A stretch of 64,000 nucleotides of DNA from Monosporascus cannonballus. Its lineage: Eukaryota > Ascomycota > Sordariomycetes > Xylariales. Location of the stretch: assembly GCA_004154925.1 (NCBI GenBank), contig QJNS01000166.1, positions 110,669-174,668 of the forward strand, in the 5' to 3' direction. The position numbers were made by a program, and so were the translations under genes. Positions 22,000 to 36,142 of this stretch are shown here, one piece after another (position 1 is the stretch's first letter; every line of letters starts with the position of its first letter). The notes beneath the pieces are model-generated. The model ran no database searches, was not told the origin of the DNA, and saw only the letters and a program-made list of their open reading frames with translations.

Positions 22000-24900
22000 T
22001 TTTATGCAAATTAAGAAAGAAAATAAACTTCCCTAAACCGGCATTATTTAATAATATTCTTATAAATTGTAATAATCATTAACATAATATTAAATAGATC
22101 TTTAACTATTTTCTTACATAATTTATTATATTTATATTTTGAATAGAATTTGGCATTAATAATTTATAGAAAATACTTATATAACGTAAACTTAATATAA
22201 AGAAAATATATTTCGTTTTACTAGAAAAATAAAAGTATAAAATAATATAAACATATAATATTGACAAATAATTTAAATACATTTGAAATATGTCCGAATA
22301 ATGAGCGAAGAAATAAAAACCGAAATATATATCCAATTCTTAAGATAAAAGAATTAATATTTAATTACGGTAATATACGTACTTAATTAATATTAAAATT
22401 AAATTAAAAATAAGCCGTAGTAATAATAAGGTTTTCTAATAATTTAGAAAAGGATTCAAATTCTTTTTTAAATTAAATTCATCTAAGTTTTTATATAATT
22501 TTATCGTTATGATAGTTAAAATCGATAATCGATAATATACTTAACTTATAAAAAATACTAAAAATAAATAGAATAATACATTTTGAATATATATTAATAT
22601 TTTCTAATATAACAATATTATTCACTATATTATATTAAGGTTTATGAAACTTAAGATTATATATAAATGAATAAAAGCAAATTCAATATTATAACTATAA
22701 AAAACTAAAGTTTATAAATGTCTTTTATTATAGAAACCATAATAAAATAATTAAATATCAATGATTAAAAAGCGATTTAAAAGAATTAGAAAAACGACGA
22801 AAAGATTATAAACATGATCGAAATTTAATATACAATAAAGTTATTGTAATAAACGGATCGATACAGAATACGAAAAGCCACAAAACTAATCCAAAAAACG
22901 TTAAAAATAATAACCTGCCTCAAAGACTAATTAACAGAATACGAAAAATATATCATATATTATAAATAACAACAATATATAATATGTAACAAAAGAAAAA
23001 TAATTTAGTGATTAACGTATTTAATACATAACTAAAGCAAATTTTCATTTTCCTAATTAAACCGGAATTAATACAACAGATAAATAACAATATCGATATT
23101 TTCAAATTATTAGTTTATAAAACGAAATTAACAAATATATAACTTTATAAAATTAACCAAAAAAATTAATATCCGAAAAAAAAACGTGTTTTATTATTAA
23201 AATTAATATAAATTTTAAATTGCCAAATAATATTTTAATATATTATAAAATCATATTTTTAAAAGATTATTATAAATTATATTTTCAGTTAATATTAATT
23301 ATAATATTTAGGGGAAAATATGTTTTAAAAAGGAATTTCAATAATTTACTGAAGGATTTTATTAAAAAGAGTCCTATTATAAAAGGCTTTATGAGATATT
23401 ATATATTATAAAGCAAAGTATTTTCTTTAACAAAAAAATTATAAATTAATCGAAAAAGGCTAATATAATTTAAAAAGAGTATTACCTTAGCAAAAGCCAT
23501 AAATACAGCAATTTAACGATTTATACGAAAAGAGGTAAATAAAGTTTAGCAAATTCGAAAGAAAATAAAAGAAAAAGGTTACTTATAAAAAAACCGCAAA
23601 ATGCCGAAATTTAAAAAGGGAAAAAACTTAAAAAAGAATTTACATATAATAATAACAGCTATTGATTAGTTTATTACTTTAAAAACGCGAATTAAATCGC
23701 ACTAACATATCGCGATAATAAATAATAAAGTTTTAAACGAAAATTATATTATATTTAATATTATTAATACATTTAAACAATTATAAAAACATAATTTAAA
23801 ACCCTACATAATTGCGAATTCCGAAAATCAAAATTTGGTAAATGATAACGAAATTATTTTATGAAAATTCATTATTTAGAAAGTTTTATTTAAAAATATT
23901 ATTAAACGCTTAATATCGGCATTACTTTTATAGGAAATTACGATACAACTTTAGAAAAACTATAAATATATAAATATAAATTTTTACTTAATAAAAGATT
24001 TAATGAAATAAAATTTATTTCATTTTTTATTATTTTATAAAAAATAAAAAACATTGAATTTTATTATTGAATTAGAACTAACAATATATATGAATATAAA
24101 GATCCGATTAATATCTTTTTACTTAAAAATATCAAATATAAAACTAAATAAAAAAGATTCAACGTATTATGCTTATTATTACAATAGCATTTAAATAATT
24201 ATATAACAATTTAAAATAATCACTTTAAAAATTAAAACTTGGAACTAATATATTATTATAATATTATAAATATAAATGTATTTTTAAATACAATTAAATA
24301 TTTAAATATTAAAATATAATAAATCAAATGTCGAAATAATGTTAAAAACAAACTTATTTTCGAAATTTTACCATATTTATAATTTTAATAAAAACGGATT
24401 GTATACATTTAAGAAATACGTAAAAAATTTGATATAAAAAATTGAATTTGGTTTTCAAAATTATATGTAAAATATCATATATTTTTGGGCTATAAATAAA
24501 CGGCAAATCGGTATTTATAATTAATTATTAATAATTAAATGATATTACCGTTAAATATCCAGTATATTTTTTAATTCTTAACTTAAAAAGCGAATTTTAT
24601 AGATTTTTATTATTTATAATATTTTATTTCAAAAATAAATATAATTTTGTGAAAATTAAAGAAATATAAATGAAAAACATTTTCTAAAACGAAATAAGAA
24701 TTATTGAAATATTGAATTACGTTAATATACTTTATAAATATTGTAATAATATTTTAACGAAATATGAATTATATATTATAAAAGTATTTTGATATTTGTA
24801 TTATATATTATTTAGATAATATTTTTATTAGTTTAAAAATAAATATATATATATATATATTACGATTATAAAACTTTTAATATTTTATAAACTAAAAATT

Positions 24901-27000
24901 TATTATTTAATATAAAAAGAATTAATTCTATAAATAGAAAATAAAGTTTTTAAAATATAGAAAAATAACATTTAAGAAATTGTTATAATTGTAAAATAAT
25001 AAATAATAAGTATAATTAAAATATTATAACTGTGTTTTGGATGTATTAATTAATATAAAAGGCCTATTTAAAGCTTTAGTAAAATTATTATATATTTAAT
25101 AAACTTTATTATGAAAGAATTCTGTATAAATATCGTAAACGAAATAAAGATATCAAATATGTATAATTATAATTATAAATAAATTATCATTAGTTATATA
25201 TAATTTTATATATTTCATTAAATTAAAAACCGATATTTAGAATTACATATTAAAGACGGTAATTAAATAATAAACTTATTAAAATAAATTATATTTTATT
25301 ATGTTGTTATTATATAATTTGAAACAACTAAAATTAATGGATTTATTTTAAGTAAGGAATTTATTATTGTTATTATAATATTTTGAAATTCTAAATATTT
25401 TAAAGAAAGATTTTATTAAGTTAGAATTTGTATAAATTATTTAACTTTTATTTGTTTTATTATAATTAAAAACTTTTACGAAATATATACCATATTTATA
25501 AATATAGCAAATTTCGATTTCGTTATTATTTATATAAAAGAATAAAAAACAATAAAATAAATATTTTAAGTAAATAATTATATTTCGAATAACATTTAAT
25601 TAAAACTAAGTATAATTTTTAGATTTATTTTAAATCAATATCAATATTTATTTTATTTTATAGTAGTATCGTTTAAATTACATAATATATATTTAAAAAT
25701 AAAAAAAATTAAGTTTAATATACGATATATATAAATATTAATTAGGTAAATATTTAAAAGATTTACAAAACCTTAAAATATTTTTAAAGTATATATATTT
25801 TTAATAATAAAATAATAGTTTGATAAGTACGACGATAATATAATTTTTATAATAAGGTCAAAATATGGTGTAACAAACCTTTTGAAAAATCATAATTATT
25901 ATAAGGTTTAAAAGAATTATAGAATTGAAGTATTATATATTTTGTCACTAAATTTTCTATATCAGAAAATGTAATAATATATTTATATTACGAAAATATT
26001 TTCGTTATCGTTAGCCGATTTCCAAAATGCTTTTAGTTTTTATATTATTAGAAATATATTAATACGGAATATAAAATATATATGTTTTTAAAAGTATTTT
26101 TAATATATATAAATTATAATAGAAAATTATTTCCATTGAAAACATTATGTTCATTTTAGAGTTTGTACAAAGTTTTAAACTTTAAATCGATTTAAATTAT
26201 AAATTATTTAAAGTATTTAATTTACAAATTAATAAATACATCGAATAATTAATTTACATAATAAATATATATTTAAAATATTATATTAATTATAAATGAA
26301 ACAATTAAGTTAAAAGTCTTTTTATATTTACTTACTGTATAATGTTAAGTATCATAAAATGCTAAATTCATTTTAATAAATATAAGTTTTAATTTTATAT
26401 TGAATATTTATCAAAATACGTCCGATAAACGTATTTATACAAAGATAAAATTTGTATTAATATAATTCAAATATTATATCGAAAAATAAAAATGAAATTT
26501 AATTTTGTATATAATGAATTAAAAAAGTATTACAACGAAGAACTATAAAATATTTTTGTTTTCGAAAATAAGAAAATATTATTTGTTAATATCAAAAATA
26601 TTTAAACGAAAAAACCCAGCAAAAATTCGATTTTAAATATATCGATTTACATAACATAAATAAGAATATTGCTAAAACAATTAATTATTAAATACCTTCT
26701 TTAGTTAAAGTTAATAACAGATATTATTAAGTATCCAATAAAATAAAATATTAAAAAAATAAAAGAGGATAATATATATAAAATTATATAAGGTTAATAT
26801 ACGGAAAAAGAACAGATTTATTTAATACGTAATTATGGAAAAAATATTTAAATGTGGAAAATATTTGAAAATCCGCGAAAAGTTTTATAAATACTTAACG
26901 TTTATTAAAAAACTTTTATTAATAATAGCGAAATTTAGAATTAGATTGTAATTAACGTTTTATAAAAATAACGTTTAAAGATTAACCTAATTTTAATTAA
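22000..27000 (+). pseudogene. B2 gag-pol remnant
   Basis: The plus strand can be matched to the B1 gag-pol region in the same order, ending with the integrase GPY/F-like tail near 26640. Short open runs (23220-23411 on +, 22106-22336 on -) have no recognisable domain and are chance in AT-rich DNA. Nothing functional is left. Confidence 0.65.
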
Positions 27001-27508
27001 TAATATTTATACCTTTAAAAAGTTAAATCTTTATAATTATTTTTATTTTGTAATATTTATAATGATTAAATTGTTTGAAAAATTAAAAAACGTAATTAAT
27101 AAATTTAATATTTTATATTTAATACTATTACCGTTAACAAAGTTTACGAAATAACCGAGTAAAAGAATTTGATAAAGCTTTTTAAATAATTAATTTCTTT
27201 TTAAGTGACGAACTTTAATAATATAATAATTAGCTATTAAAATGAAAAAGCTTTTCCCATTATATAATGAGCCGTAATATATATATATATATTATAACGA
27301 AAATTCTTTAATTATTTAGTATATAAAGTTTTTCTTAAGAAACAAATACGACATAATTTTAAACCCTTTTATTGTAATTAAGTTAATTAAAACATAACGT
27401 TATTCAATTTTAGAAAAATTACGTTTAAAGGTATAATGAAATATAATTAAAATAAAAGGTTTATTAAATAAAAGATTTAAAAATAAATCTTTAAGAAAGG
27501 AAAAATCG

Positions 27509-27865
27509 TATTACGTTTCCATAAATTATAATCTTTTAAAAAGGTTATAATAGAAATAATTAAGATAATTAAGAAAATTAAGTTATATAATAAATTATTA
27601 ACTTATTAATAATAGGCTAATAAGCTAAATTATTACTTTGTTAATAATAAGTTAATATATTAAATCTAAAATATATTTGTTTTTGGTTTTTGTAATTTAA
27701 ATAATAATAATTTATAACAAATATAATTTGGTTATTTAAAATGCCTTTGGTATAATAAAATGTAATTAATTATTATATTTATTATATAAAATCTTAAAAT
27801 ACTTTAATTAATATAAACCTATATAACTTAAGTATAATAATTAATTAAACCGCCTAACTTTTATA
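27509..27865 (+). repeat. B2 3' LTR, 357 bp
   Basis: It starts TATTACGTTTCC directly after the polypurine tract and ends at TTTTATA before the TTTGT flank. It is more heavily mutated than the 5' copy. Confidence 0.78.
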
Positions 27866-28149
27866 TTTGTTAACAAATCCGAAAATATTATAATAATATA
27901 TTTTTATCGTTAGATTTTCTAATAAAGAAATTTAATAATAAAATCCATAAAAATCAAATTATTTAATTTTTTTAATATTAATAATAATTATATTTTTCGT
28001 AAAATTTATATCGTTATATTTTAATTTTAATATAAAAGTTATATTATTGTCGTATTTTTTACATAATTATATTTATTTTAAAATAATAATAATTTTGTTA
28101 AAATTATTTTAAGATATTAAAAATTTTTAAATATTTATATAATTAATAT

Positions 28150-31100
28150 TTATATATATTTTATATTAGGATTTTGCGGTATTTTTTAATATAAATAATA
28201 TATATATTTCTTTAATATTTAAAATAATATTATTATAATTTTTAATTTCTTAAAATATATTATATAATATAATTTATATTAATATATTTTAATAAAAAAT
28301 AAATATGTTTTTATAATAATATAATTTATAATATATTAAATTTAAATTAAATAATTTTATAATTTAATTATTTATTTAAAATAATTTTATTATATTTAAA
28401 TTTTTTAATAAATAATAATAAAATTAAAATCCGGTATTTTTTTATATATTATTATTATAATTTCGTATATTTTTTAATTATAATATAATAAATAAAATAT
28501 TAATAATTTATATAAATTTTAATTTAATCATTATTATTTTTAAAAAAATATTTAATTTTTTTAAATATTATTATTATAATAATAAATTTTTTATTTAAAA
28601 TAATATAATTAAATTTTATTTTTTTAATTTATATAAAAATAATTTTAAAATATATAATTTATTTTAATTATTTTAGTATTTTAATATTATATTAAATAAA
28701 TAATTTAAAATATTAATTATTAATTTAATATATTATATTAAGTTTTATAAATTTAATATTTAATTATTAATAAATATTATTTAACGATTTTTTTAAAAAA
28801 TTTAAATTATTTAATTTTATTATTTTATTTAATAAAAAATAATTAAATATATAATATTTTTTTTAAAATTTTATATAAATATTTTATAATAATTAAAATT
28901 TTAAAAATTTTAAAAAAAATTTAAATTATTATTAATATATATTATTTTATAATTATAATTTATATTTAAAATTTATTTTAATATATTTTTAAATTATAAT
29001 ATATATTAAAGTTTTTATATTTTATATAAAATTCTTTTTTATTAATTAAATATTTATTATTTTATATATATTTTTTATATTTTTAAATAAATAAAAATAT
29101 TATTAAAATATTATTAATATATTTATTTATTTTATTAATAATATTAAATATTAATATTATTTATAATTTATATTAAATATTATATTATATTAATAATATT
29201 TTAAATTTTAATAATATTTTATTTATTTTTATAATTAAAAATTTAAAAAAAATTAAATTTATTATATTAATTTATTATAATAAAAATTATAATTTATAAT
29301 ATTAAATTTTTAAATAAAATATTATTTAAATAATAATAATTAATAATAAATTATTATTTATAATTTTTTAATTTATTAATTTGAAAATATATAATATTTT
29401 TTTATTAAAATTAAAAATAAATTAAAATTTAATATATAAATTTTTTTTTATATTTTAATAATTTTATATTATATATTATTTTTTAAAAAATTAAATAAAT
29501 AATATTAATATATTATATTTTTAAAAATTTATATATTTTTATTTTTTAAATAAAAAAATATTTATTTTAAATATATTTTTTTATTTAATATATTTTTTAA
29601 TAAAATAATTTATAATATATTTTTTATTTATTTATTAAATAAATATAAAATAAATTTTATTTAATTAAATATTTTATAAATTAAAATTTTATATTAATAT
29701 ATTTATAATAATTTTAAATTATATAATAATTAAATTTATATTAAATTTTAATATTTATAATAATATTAAAATAAAAATAATATTTTATATTATATATTTT
29801 ATATATATATATAATATATTATTTTAATATATTAATATAATATAATTTATATTTATTAAATAATAAAAATATTAATTTTTTAAAATTTTATTATTATATA
29901 ATTTAATTTAATTAATACATATTTTTAATATTATTATATATAATATATAATATTTTATTAAATTTTTTAAAATTTATTTTTTAATAAATGTTTTAAATAA
30001 ATTAATAAAATTATTTTAATTTATAATTTTAAAAATTTTATATTATATTTATAATATTTTTTATAATATATTTATTTAATTTTTTTATAAAATTAAAAAT
30101 ATATTAATTTAAAAATAATTTATTTATTAATATTATTAATAATTATATTTTCTTTTAATTAAAAATAATTAAATTTATTTTTTTATATATTTATAATATA
30201 TTTATAAAAAATTATATTTTATTTTTTATTTATTATATATTTTTAATATTTATAATATATATTAAATAATTTATTATATTTATTAAAATTATCGAAATAA
30301 ATATTTTTTATTTATTTTAATATTATTTTAATTATTATATTTAATATATTATTATAATTTTAATATTTTTTAATTTATTTTATTAAATTTTTATATATTT
30401 TTTTAAATATTTTATTATAATAATTTTATTCCGTATTAAATCTGAATTATATTTATAAAATTTTTTTAAATATTAAATATTTAATTATTTTATTATAATA
30501 TTTTAAATAAATAATATTTATAAATTTTATATTATTTTTAATAATTATATAATTTAATTTAATTTTTATTTTTATTTATAATTTTATATTTTATATAATA
30601 TAAAATATATTAATAATAAATTTAAATTTATTATAATATTTATTTTTAATATTTTTTTAAAATTAAATTTATTATTAAATATTAATTTTAAATATTTATA
30701 TAATATTATTAAATAAATATTTAATTTAATTTAATTTAAAATATTTTTAATAAATTTAATTATTAATAATTTTTTAATTTTTATTTAATTTTAAAATTAA
30801 ATAAAAAAATATATTATTATAATTAAATATATGTTTTTAATTATAATTTTTATATTTATTAATATAAAGCTTTTGTCCATTTTTTAAATTAATTTTAATT
30901 ATTATATATTTATATTAATTTTAAATTTTATATAATATTATATAAAATATAATTTTAATTTTATAAAAATATTATTAAATAATTTATTTTTATTTTTAAA
31001 ATTTTTATATAATTATTAAAATAATATAATAAAGTTTATATATTTTTTAAAATATATAAAATATATATTTAAAAAATTTAATTATTTAAAAACTTTTATT

Positions 31101-31480
31101 TTAATTTAATACGATTTTTTTTATTTAAATTTATATTATTATTAAAATTTTTATTTGAAATTAAACGGTTTTATTAAATCAGAATTTATAATATATAATA
31201 ATTTTATAATTTAATTAATTATTAAATTATATTATTATATATTTAAATTAATTAAAATATTAAAAAATTTAAATAATAAATATAATAATTAATTATATTT
31301 TAATATAATAAAAATATTTTAAATAATATAATATTATAATATATTATTATAATTTAAATAATAAAAATAATAATTATATATATTTTATATAATAATTTTA
31401 TTTTTTAATTAAATTTTGAAATTTTTATAAATTTAATTTTATATAAATTTATTAAGATTTTATTATTAAATAAAATTTGA
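28150..31480. other. AT desert: hypermutated part of A3
   Basis: C and G almost vanish. From 29035 to 29917 (883 bp) there is a single G (29383); long stretches on either side hold only a few. At the left end the sequence still follows A1: about 28441-28530 aligns with A1 about 2482-2570, mostly through C-to-T and G-to-A differences. Unlike the neighbouring RIP regions, CpG has been lost here too. No gene or motif can be read. Confidence 0.75.
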
Positions 31481-31549
31481 ATTATGTAATTTTTTATATA
31501 AGTTTAATTATTTTTATTATTTAATATTAATTTAAATCGTAATAATAAT

Positions 31550-34500
31550 ATAGCAAAAATTATATTTAATATATTATAAAGATATCTTAATATTTAATTT
31601 TCAAAAGATATATATATATTTTTAAAATATATATTAATTTGATTTTATATAACTTATTTTATTAATTTAAAATTTATTAAAATTACCAAATTAATAATAT
31701 ATAATATAAGATTTTAAAATTAAAAATAACGAAAGATTAATTAACTTAAACATTAATATATTATATATTACGTTAAAGTAACGCCGGAAAACGACGAAAA
31801 TATATTTATTTTAATAATATTTATAATAATTAAAAAACGATTTATTAATATAATTTTACAAAATAAAAATAACTTAAAAAATACGGTTATTTTTAAAAAT
31901 AATATAAAAATTTCGTTCCGAAATTATTAATTCAGAAATTTCTATTTCTTAAATTAATCCTCTAATAAAAGTTTTATAATAATAATTTTCGGCTTTTTTT
32001 AAAATTTTTAAAAACTTTACATTATTATATAAAAAATTTATATATTTAAGCTTATATAATTTTAAAAATAATAGAAATAATTATTAATATGAAAATTTAT
32101 TTACTTTCAATAATTTATTATTAAACTTTATTAAATTAGGAAAACATAAAAGAAAATCCTATAATAATAACGGTTTAAAAAGCTAAATTATTTAATATAA
32201 TATATATTAGTTTTTGCGAATATAACGACGTTTTTAATATATATTGAAAAATATTAATAAGTATTTAATAAATTATCAAAATTAAGATTTATTATCGTTT
32301 AAAATAATACAAATACGATTTTATCGTTTGAATAAATATAATAATTATTTTGGAAAAACATTTTTATATTAAAAATAAAATAATTATATTAAATAAAAAA
32401 ACTGTTTTAAAAATTAATTCCGAAAATAACTTGTTAATATAAGTATATTTTATAAACGGTTATTTTTATATATTAAAAACTTCGAAAATATTTAAACATG
32501 TACCAAAAATCTAATTATTATATAAAACATTATTTAATTAGTCATAATAATTCTTTTTTAATTTGTAGCCGAAAAGTTTAAAAATAATTATATATATTAT
32601 TATTTATATATTTATTTATACTTTAAGATAAAAAGCATTTGTTAGAATTCTTAATAAGTACTTAATTAAAAAATAGAACTTTTATTTTTGAAAAAAACTT
32701 AATATAAACGTAATAATTATTATATTTTTCGGATTAAAATCTTATACGCTTATAAAAATTATCCGTCGAAATACAAAACGATTAAAAAGTACATTCTGAA
32801 ATATGTATGGAGTATTTTATAAAATATATAATTAAAATATATATTAAATATATTTTTTTTCGCAATAATACGTTATTAATCTTAAAAACCTTATTTTCGA
32901 TAAAACTAAACAATATTAAAACAAACGAAAAAAACTTTCGTTCGAAATTACTAAACTAAATAACTAAATCGATAACATTCTTACTTTACTTATAATAAAA
33001 AAAACTTTTTAAAAAACTTTAAAAATTACTTTTAATAATAACCTTATGAATATAAACGTTATTAAAATAATAAATATCATAATAATATAAAATAAATTTA
33101 CAAACTTATTTACGATATAATGATAATAATTATAAACTTTTTTAATTGAAATTCTTTAGTAAAAAATTAAAGGAATAAATATTCATAAAATCTATAACAT
33201 ATATTTTAACGAAAATATCTCTAATTCGGAAAATAATAATATCTTTAAACAAATATTTCAAATATTTTTAATAAAACGAATAATTCGAAGTAAAATTTAC
33301 ATAACCTTATTTGCCTATGCCCGAAATTATTTTAACCATTAAAAATCTAAATTATTAATAATTTAGCATATTAATACTCGGTAAAACTTAAAATCTTTTA
33401 TTATATCTTTTTTCATTATAACATTATTATGCGGAATTAAATTTCTTTAATGAAAAGAATTATTATCGATTCCGAAACCTAAAACGAAAAAAAAATATCT
33501 TTAGCTAATATTAATTTTAAATTAAAATTCGAAAATAATAATATGTTTTTAACTGCTTTTAAGATTATTTTTTCGACACGAATTATATATAATTATTTAT
33601 ATTTTATGATATTTTTCATTACCTTAAAAAGTTAATAAAAAGTTATATAATATAAATACGTCAAATATTAAAACATAATTACGTACAAAAATAAAATCAA
33701 ATATATCGATCCGGTAACGCTTTTAATTCTTGATACCTTGTTATAAAAATAATTTAAAACGTAGATTTTAAAGGTAATTTTCTATTATTATATATATTTA
33801 TATATAAATTTAACAACTATAAAATATTTCAAAGGTTTAAAATCAAAATCGTGATTCGTAATAATCTTCAATTCCGTAAAAACTTTTGGCGTTTACATAT
33901 TTACGTTAATAGGAAGAATTTTCTATATATTAATAATTATTATAAATTGCTTTAATCTTAGATTTCAGTAATTTAATATTATAAATTCATTTTTATATAA
34001 TAATTTCGATAAGTTAATTTACGTATATTGCTTATAAGGATTCGTACGCTCGGAGTTTTGTTTAAAGTTTTAGAAAATTCTATATGGCTTAAAGCAATTA
34101 TTATTCTTATGATAACGAAAGTTAACGACAAAATTAAAAAGATTAAAATTAAAGTTTATTTTTAATGATCCATATATTATAATTAATAGTAAGGTAACGT
34201 TGTGTTTTAAGTTAATAGCATAATTATAATATATAAAATTCGTAATATATTATATATTAAAATTTTCTAATTAGGTTTTATAAAATGTTTTAATATTAAT
34301 AACCTTGCAAATTTATAGTAATTTCTTAAAATAGGTATTTTACGAAATCGTGTAATTACGAAATTATATATATATTTGGAAAAATCTAAATTTTAAAAAC
34401 CTTATCTTAAAATTCTTCAATAAGAAAATTTCAAAAAATATCCAAGCAAAATATCAATAATATTAAAAAAGTTATATTTCGAAAGAATCGAAAACTTATT

Positions 34501-35484
34501 ATACGGAATTTTCGCTATTTACATGGTTTAATTAATGTTATTTCTTTACCTATTTCGTTATTATAAAAATCTAAATTTTATATGTTGTAATATTTTTTGC
34601 GAAATTACTTTTTATACTTATTTTATATGTATTTTAACATTGGAATTCGGAAAATTCGAAACTTTTAATATATAATTATTTTAATATATGAACGACATTC
34701 TTTTTATAAATATTTTTACTCGAAAAAATTCTTAAAAGTTTCTATTATTATTTCGAATCTGAAAATTAAGTTAATAATTTTATTACAAATTATTAAAAAC
34801 CTTATATTATAATTATTTAAAGTTAATACCTCAAAATTAAGAGAAAAGAGTTAATTATTTAGATAAATAATAAACAAACGATATAGTTAATGATTTAAAG
34901 GAATTATACATTTAATTACGAAATGAAAATACATTAATATTTATATTTTTGATATCCTAAACTTTACGTAATAAAAAATAAAAATCAAATAAACGTCTAT
35001 AAATGCTATAATAATACATAATTTTACTAAAATCATAAAACTTCAATAATATTAATAATTTATTAAAATGATAATCTTTAAAATACTATTTTAAAATTAT
35101 AAACAAAATCAAAAAAGTATTAACTTAAATTTAAATATTACTTATGAACGAAAAGATGTTATTTTCGCTTTTCTAAAATATTTATTTCAATTATTTCGTT
35201 TTATCTCCGGAATTTAAATTACTTTAAATATTAAGACATTAAGTTAACTTTTTAACAAAACTATTATAACTGAAAAATATAGAATTAGATTTTAATATTT
35301 AAAAAAGTAAGTTTAAACTTTATTAAAAACGTTTTAAAACATGAATATTTCGAAATATACGAGTTTTGATCGGTATTTTTATATTTTTATTTTTATTTTA
35401 AAGCTAGTTATTTATGTATTTCTTTTTAAAAAACATGAAAATTATAAAATGTTTATTTATTAATTCCTAATAATTAAAAAAACA
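31550..35484 (+). pseudogene. Copia C pol remnant (integrase, reverse transcriptase, RNase H)
   Basis: Plus-strand frame at about 34078-34098 reads ILYGLKQL, the LYGL(K/R)Q box of Ty1/copia reverse transcriptases, followed at about 34161-34196 by FNDPYIIINSKV, where copia has a DPC(V/I)(F/M) block before the YVDD site. A shifted frame further on gives FLKIGILRNRVITKLYIYLEKS-like wording, matching the FLGI.I.RDR block. 31550-33500 should hold integrase, but I could not pin a motif. Frames jump and stops abound, so the gene is dead. Confidence 0.7.
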
Positions 35485-35700
35485 TGTTCAATCTAATAAT
35501 CTTATAATTTAATTAACCGGTTAATGGCAATAATTTCGGCCATTTCAATATTTTTATTTTTGGCTATTATTGTTTTTATTTGTATTTAATGATGGTTTAC
35601 TATCTTTGCTTTTTATAAAAAACCTTCTAGACGTTAGGCAACTTGTTAATACATTTCTTCTTTAGTTATATGCTTCTGTGTGTGATGTCAGGGTCTCACA
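35485..35700 (+). repeat. Copia C 3' LTR, 216 bp
   Basis: It starts TGTTCAATC and ends GGGTCTCACA, followed by the TATCA duplication. The first ~130 bp are heavily mutated; the last ~60 bp (from about 35640) are not, another visible RIP edge. The end TATATGCTTCTGTGTGTGAT is shared with the solo LTR at 50942-51271. Confidence 0.84.
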
Positions 35701-35759
35701 TATCAAGTAGACTTGTTTTTGAAATAAGACTTAGCATTGCCCTTCGGATGGCTTTCAAT
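35701..35759. other. Native 59-bp spacer between two insertions
   Basis: It begins with the copia duplication TATCA and ends with the B1 duplication TCAAT. It has no RIP signature. It should be contiguous with 8433 on the left and 50089 on the right in a strain without the insertions. Confidence 0.75.
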
Positions 35760-36142
35760 TGTTACGACCTGACGGGCTCTGGCCTCAGGAAACGGTCAAC
35801 GAGGATAACACGGACCATCCCCGGGGTCACGTAATAGGTACTTAGCAAAAATCTGCTAATTATAACTAATCAGCATTAAGCAACTATTTAGCAAAAGATC
35901 ATTAAATACGGTTAAGCAAAAATAAGCCCTAATAATACGAATTAATATATATATATATATAATTTTATTTTTATAATTTAAATAATTTCTGCTTATAATA
36001 TAATATCGTAATTGAAGCTATTTTTAATAGCACGAAATATAATACGATTATTATATTTATTATTTAAATTCTTACGATATTTCTATTAATATAAACCCGT
36101 ACGAATAAGGTTTAATAATTAATTAAACCCTAAGCCGTTATA
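35760..36142 (+). repeat. B1 5' LTR, 383 bp
   Basis: It starts TGTTACGACCTGACGG and ends GCCGTTATA. The outer ~110 bp keep normal composition; mutation starts from about 35870. It includes a short (AT)n run near 35946. Confidence 0.92.

Larger units (their letters stand above)
21462..27865 (+). mobile_element. Ty3/gypsy element B2, nested in A3
   Basis: LTRs at 21462-about 21820 and 27509-27865. Just before the right LTR is a purine tract AAGAAAGGAAAAATCG (about 27492-27507), matching the one in B1, so the element reads on the plus strand. Internal sequence parallels B1: reverse-transcriptase-like region about 24360-25300 and an integrase tail KFDFKYIDLHNI at about 26626-26661. The target duplication is imperfect (TCAGT / TTTGT). 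Aligning A2 across the site (10958-10984) shows that A3 is otherwise continuous. RIP stops are dense. Confidence 0.82.
20100..31500 (-). mobile_element. Ty3/gypsy element A3 remnant, split by B2
   Basis: From about 20450 to 21461 the sequence follows A1 about 900-1900 and A2 about 10000-10980; it resumes after B2 at 27871 and follows A1 from about 1930. Past 28150 it merges into the AT desert, where A1 can still be followed for some hundreds of bases. No LTR could be identified at either end, so both limits are approximate and the copy may be truncated. Confidence 0.65.
8434..35700 (+). mobile_element. Ty1/copia element C, one insertion split by nested elements
   Basis: Related LTRs at 8434-8654 and 35485-35700 are flanked by the same 5 bp: TATCA at 8429-8433 and at 35701-35705. 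Copia-type reverse-transcriptase motifs on the plus strand at about 34070-34420 lie about 1.1-1.4 kb before the 3' LTR, the normal spacing for copia with RNase H last. Removing the nested insertions leaves roughly 4.3 kb of internal copia sequence (8655-8911, 19970-about 20100, about 31550-35484), a believable copia size. The span is long only because other elements landed inside it. Confidence 0.82.

Noticed and set aside
22106..22336. 76-codon minus-strand frame in B2
   Set aside because: Low-complexity F/Y/I/N composition expected from AT-rich DNA; no match in B1.
24842..24860. (AT)n runs, also near 27280, 35946 and 58985
   Set aside because: Short simple repeats expected in AT-rich, mutated DNA.
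28150..31480. Mitochondrial DNA insertion as the source of the AT desert
   Set aside because: Its left part aligns with gypsy A1 mostly through transitions, and no mitochondrial gene motif is visible.
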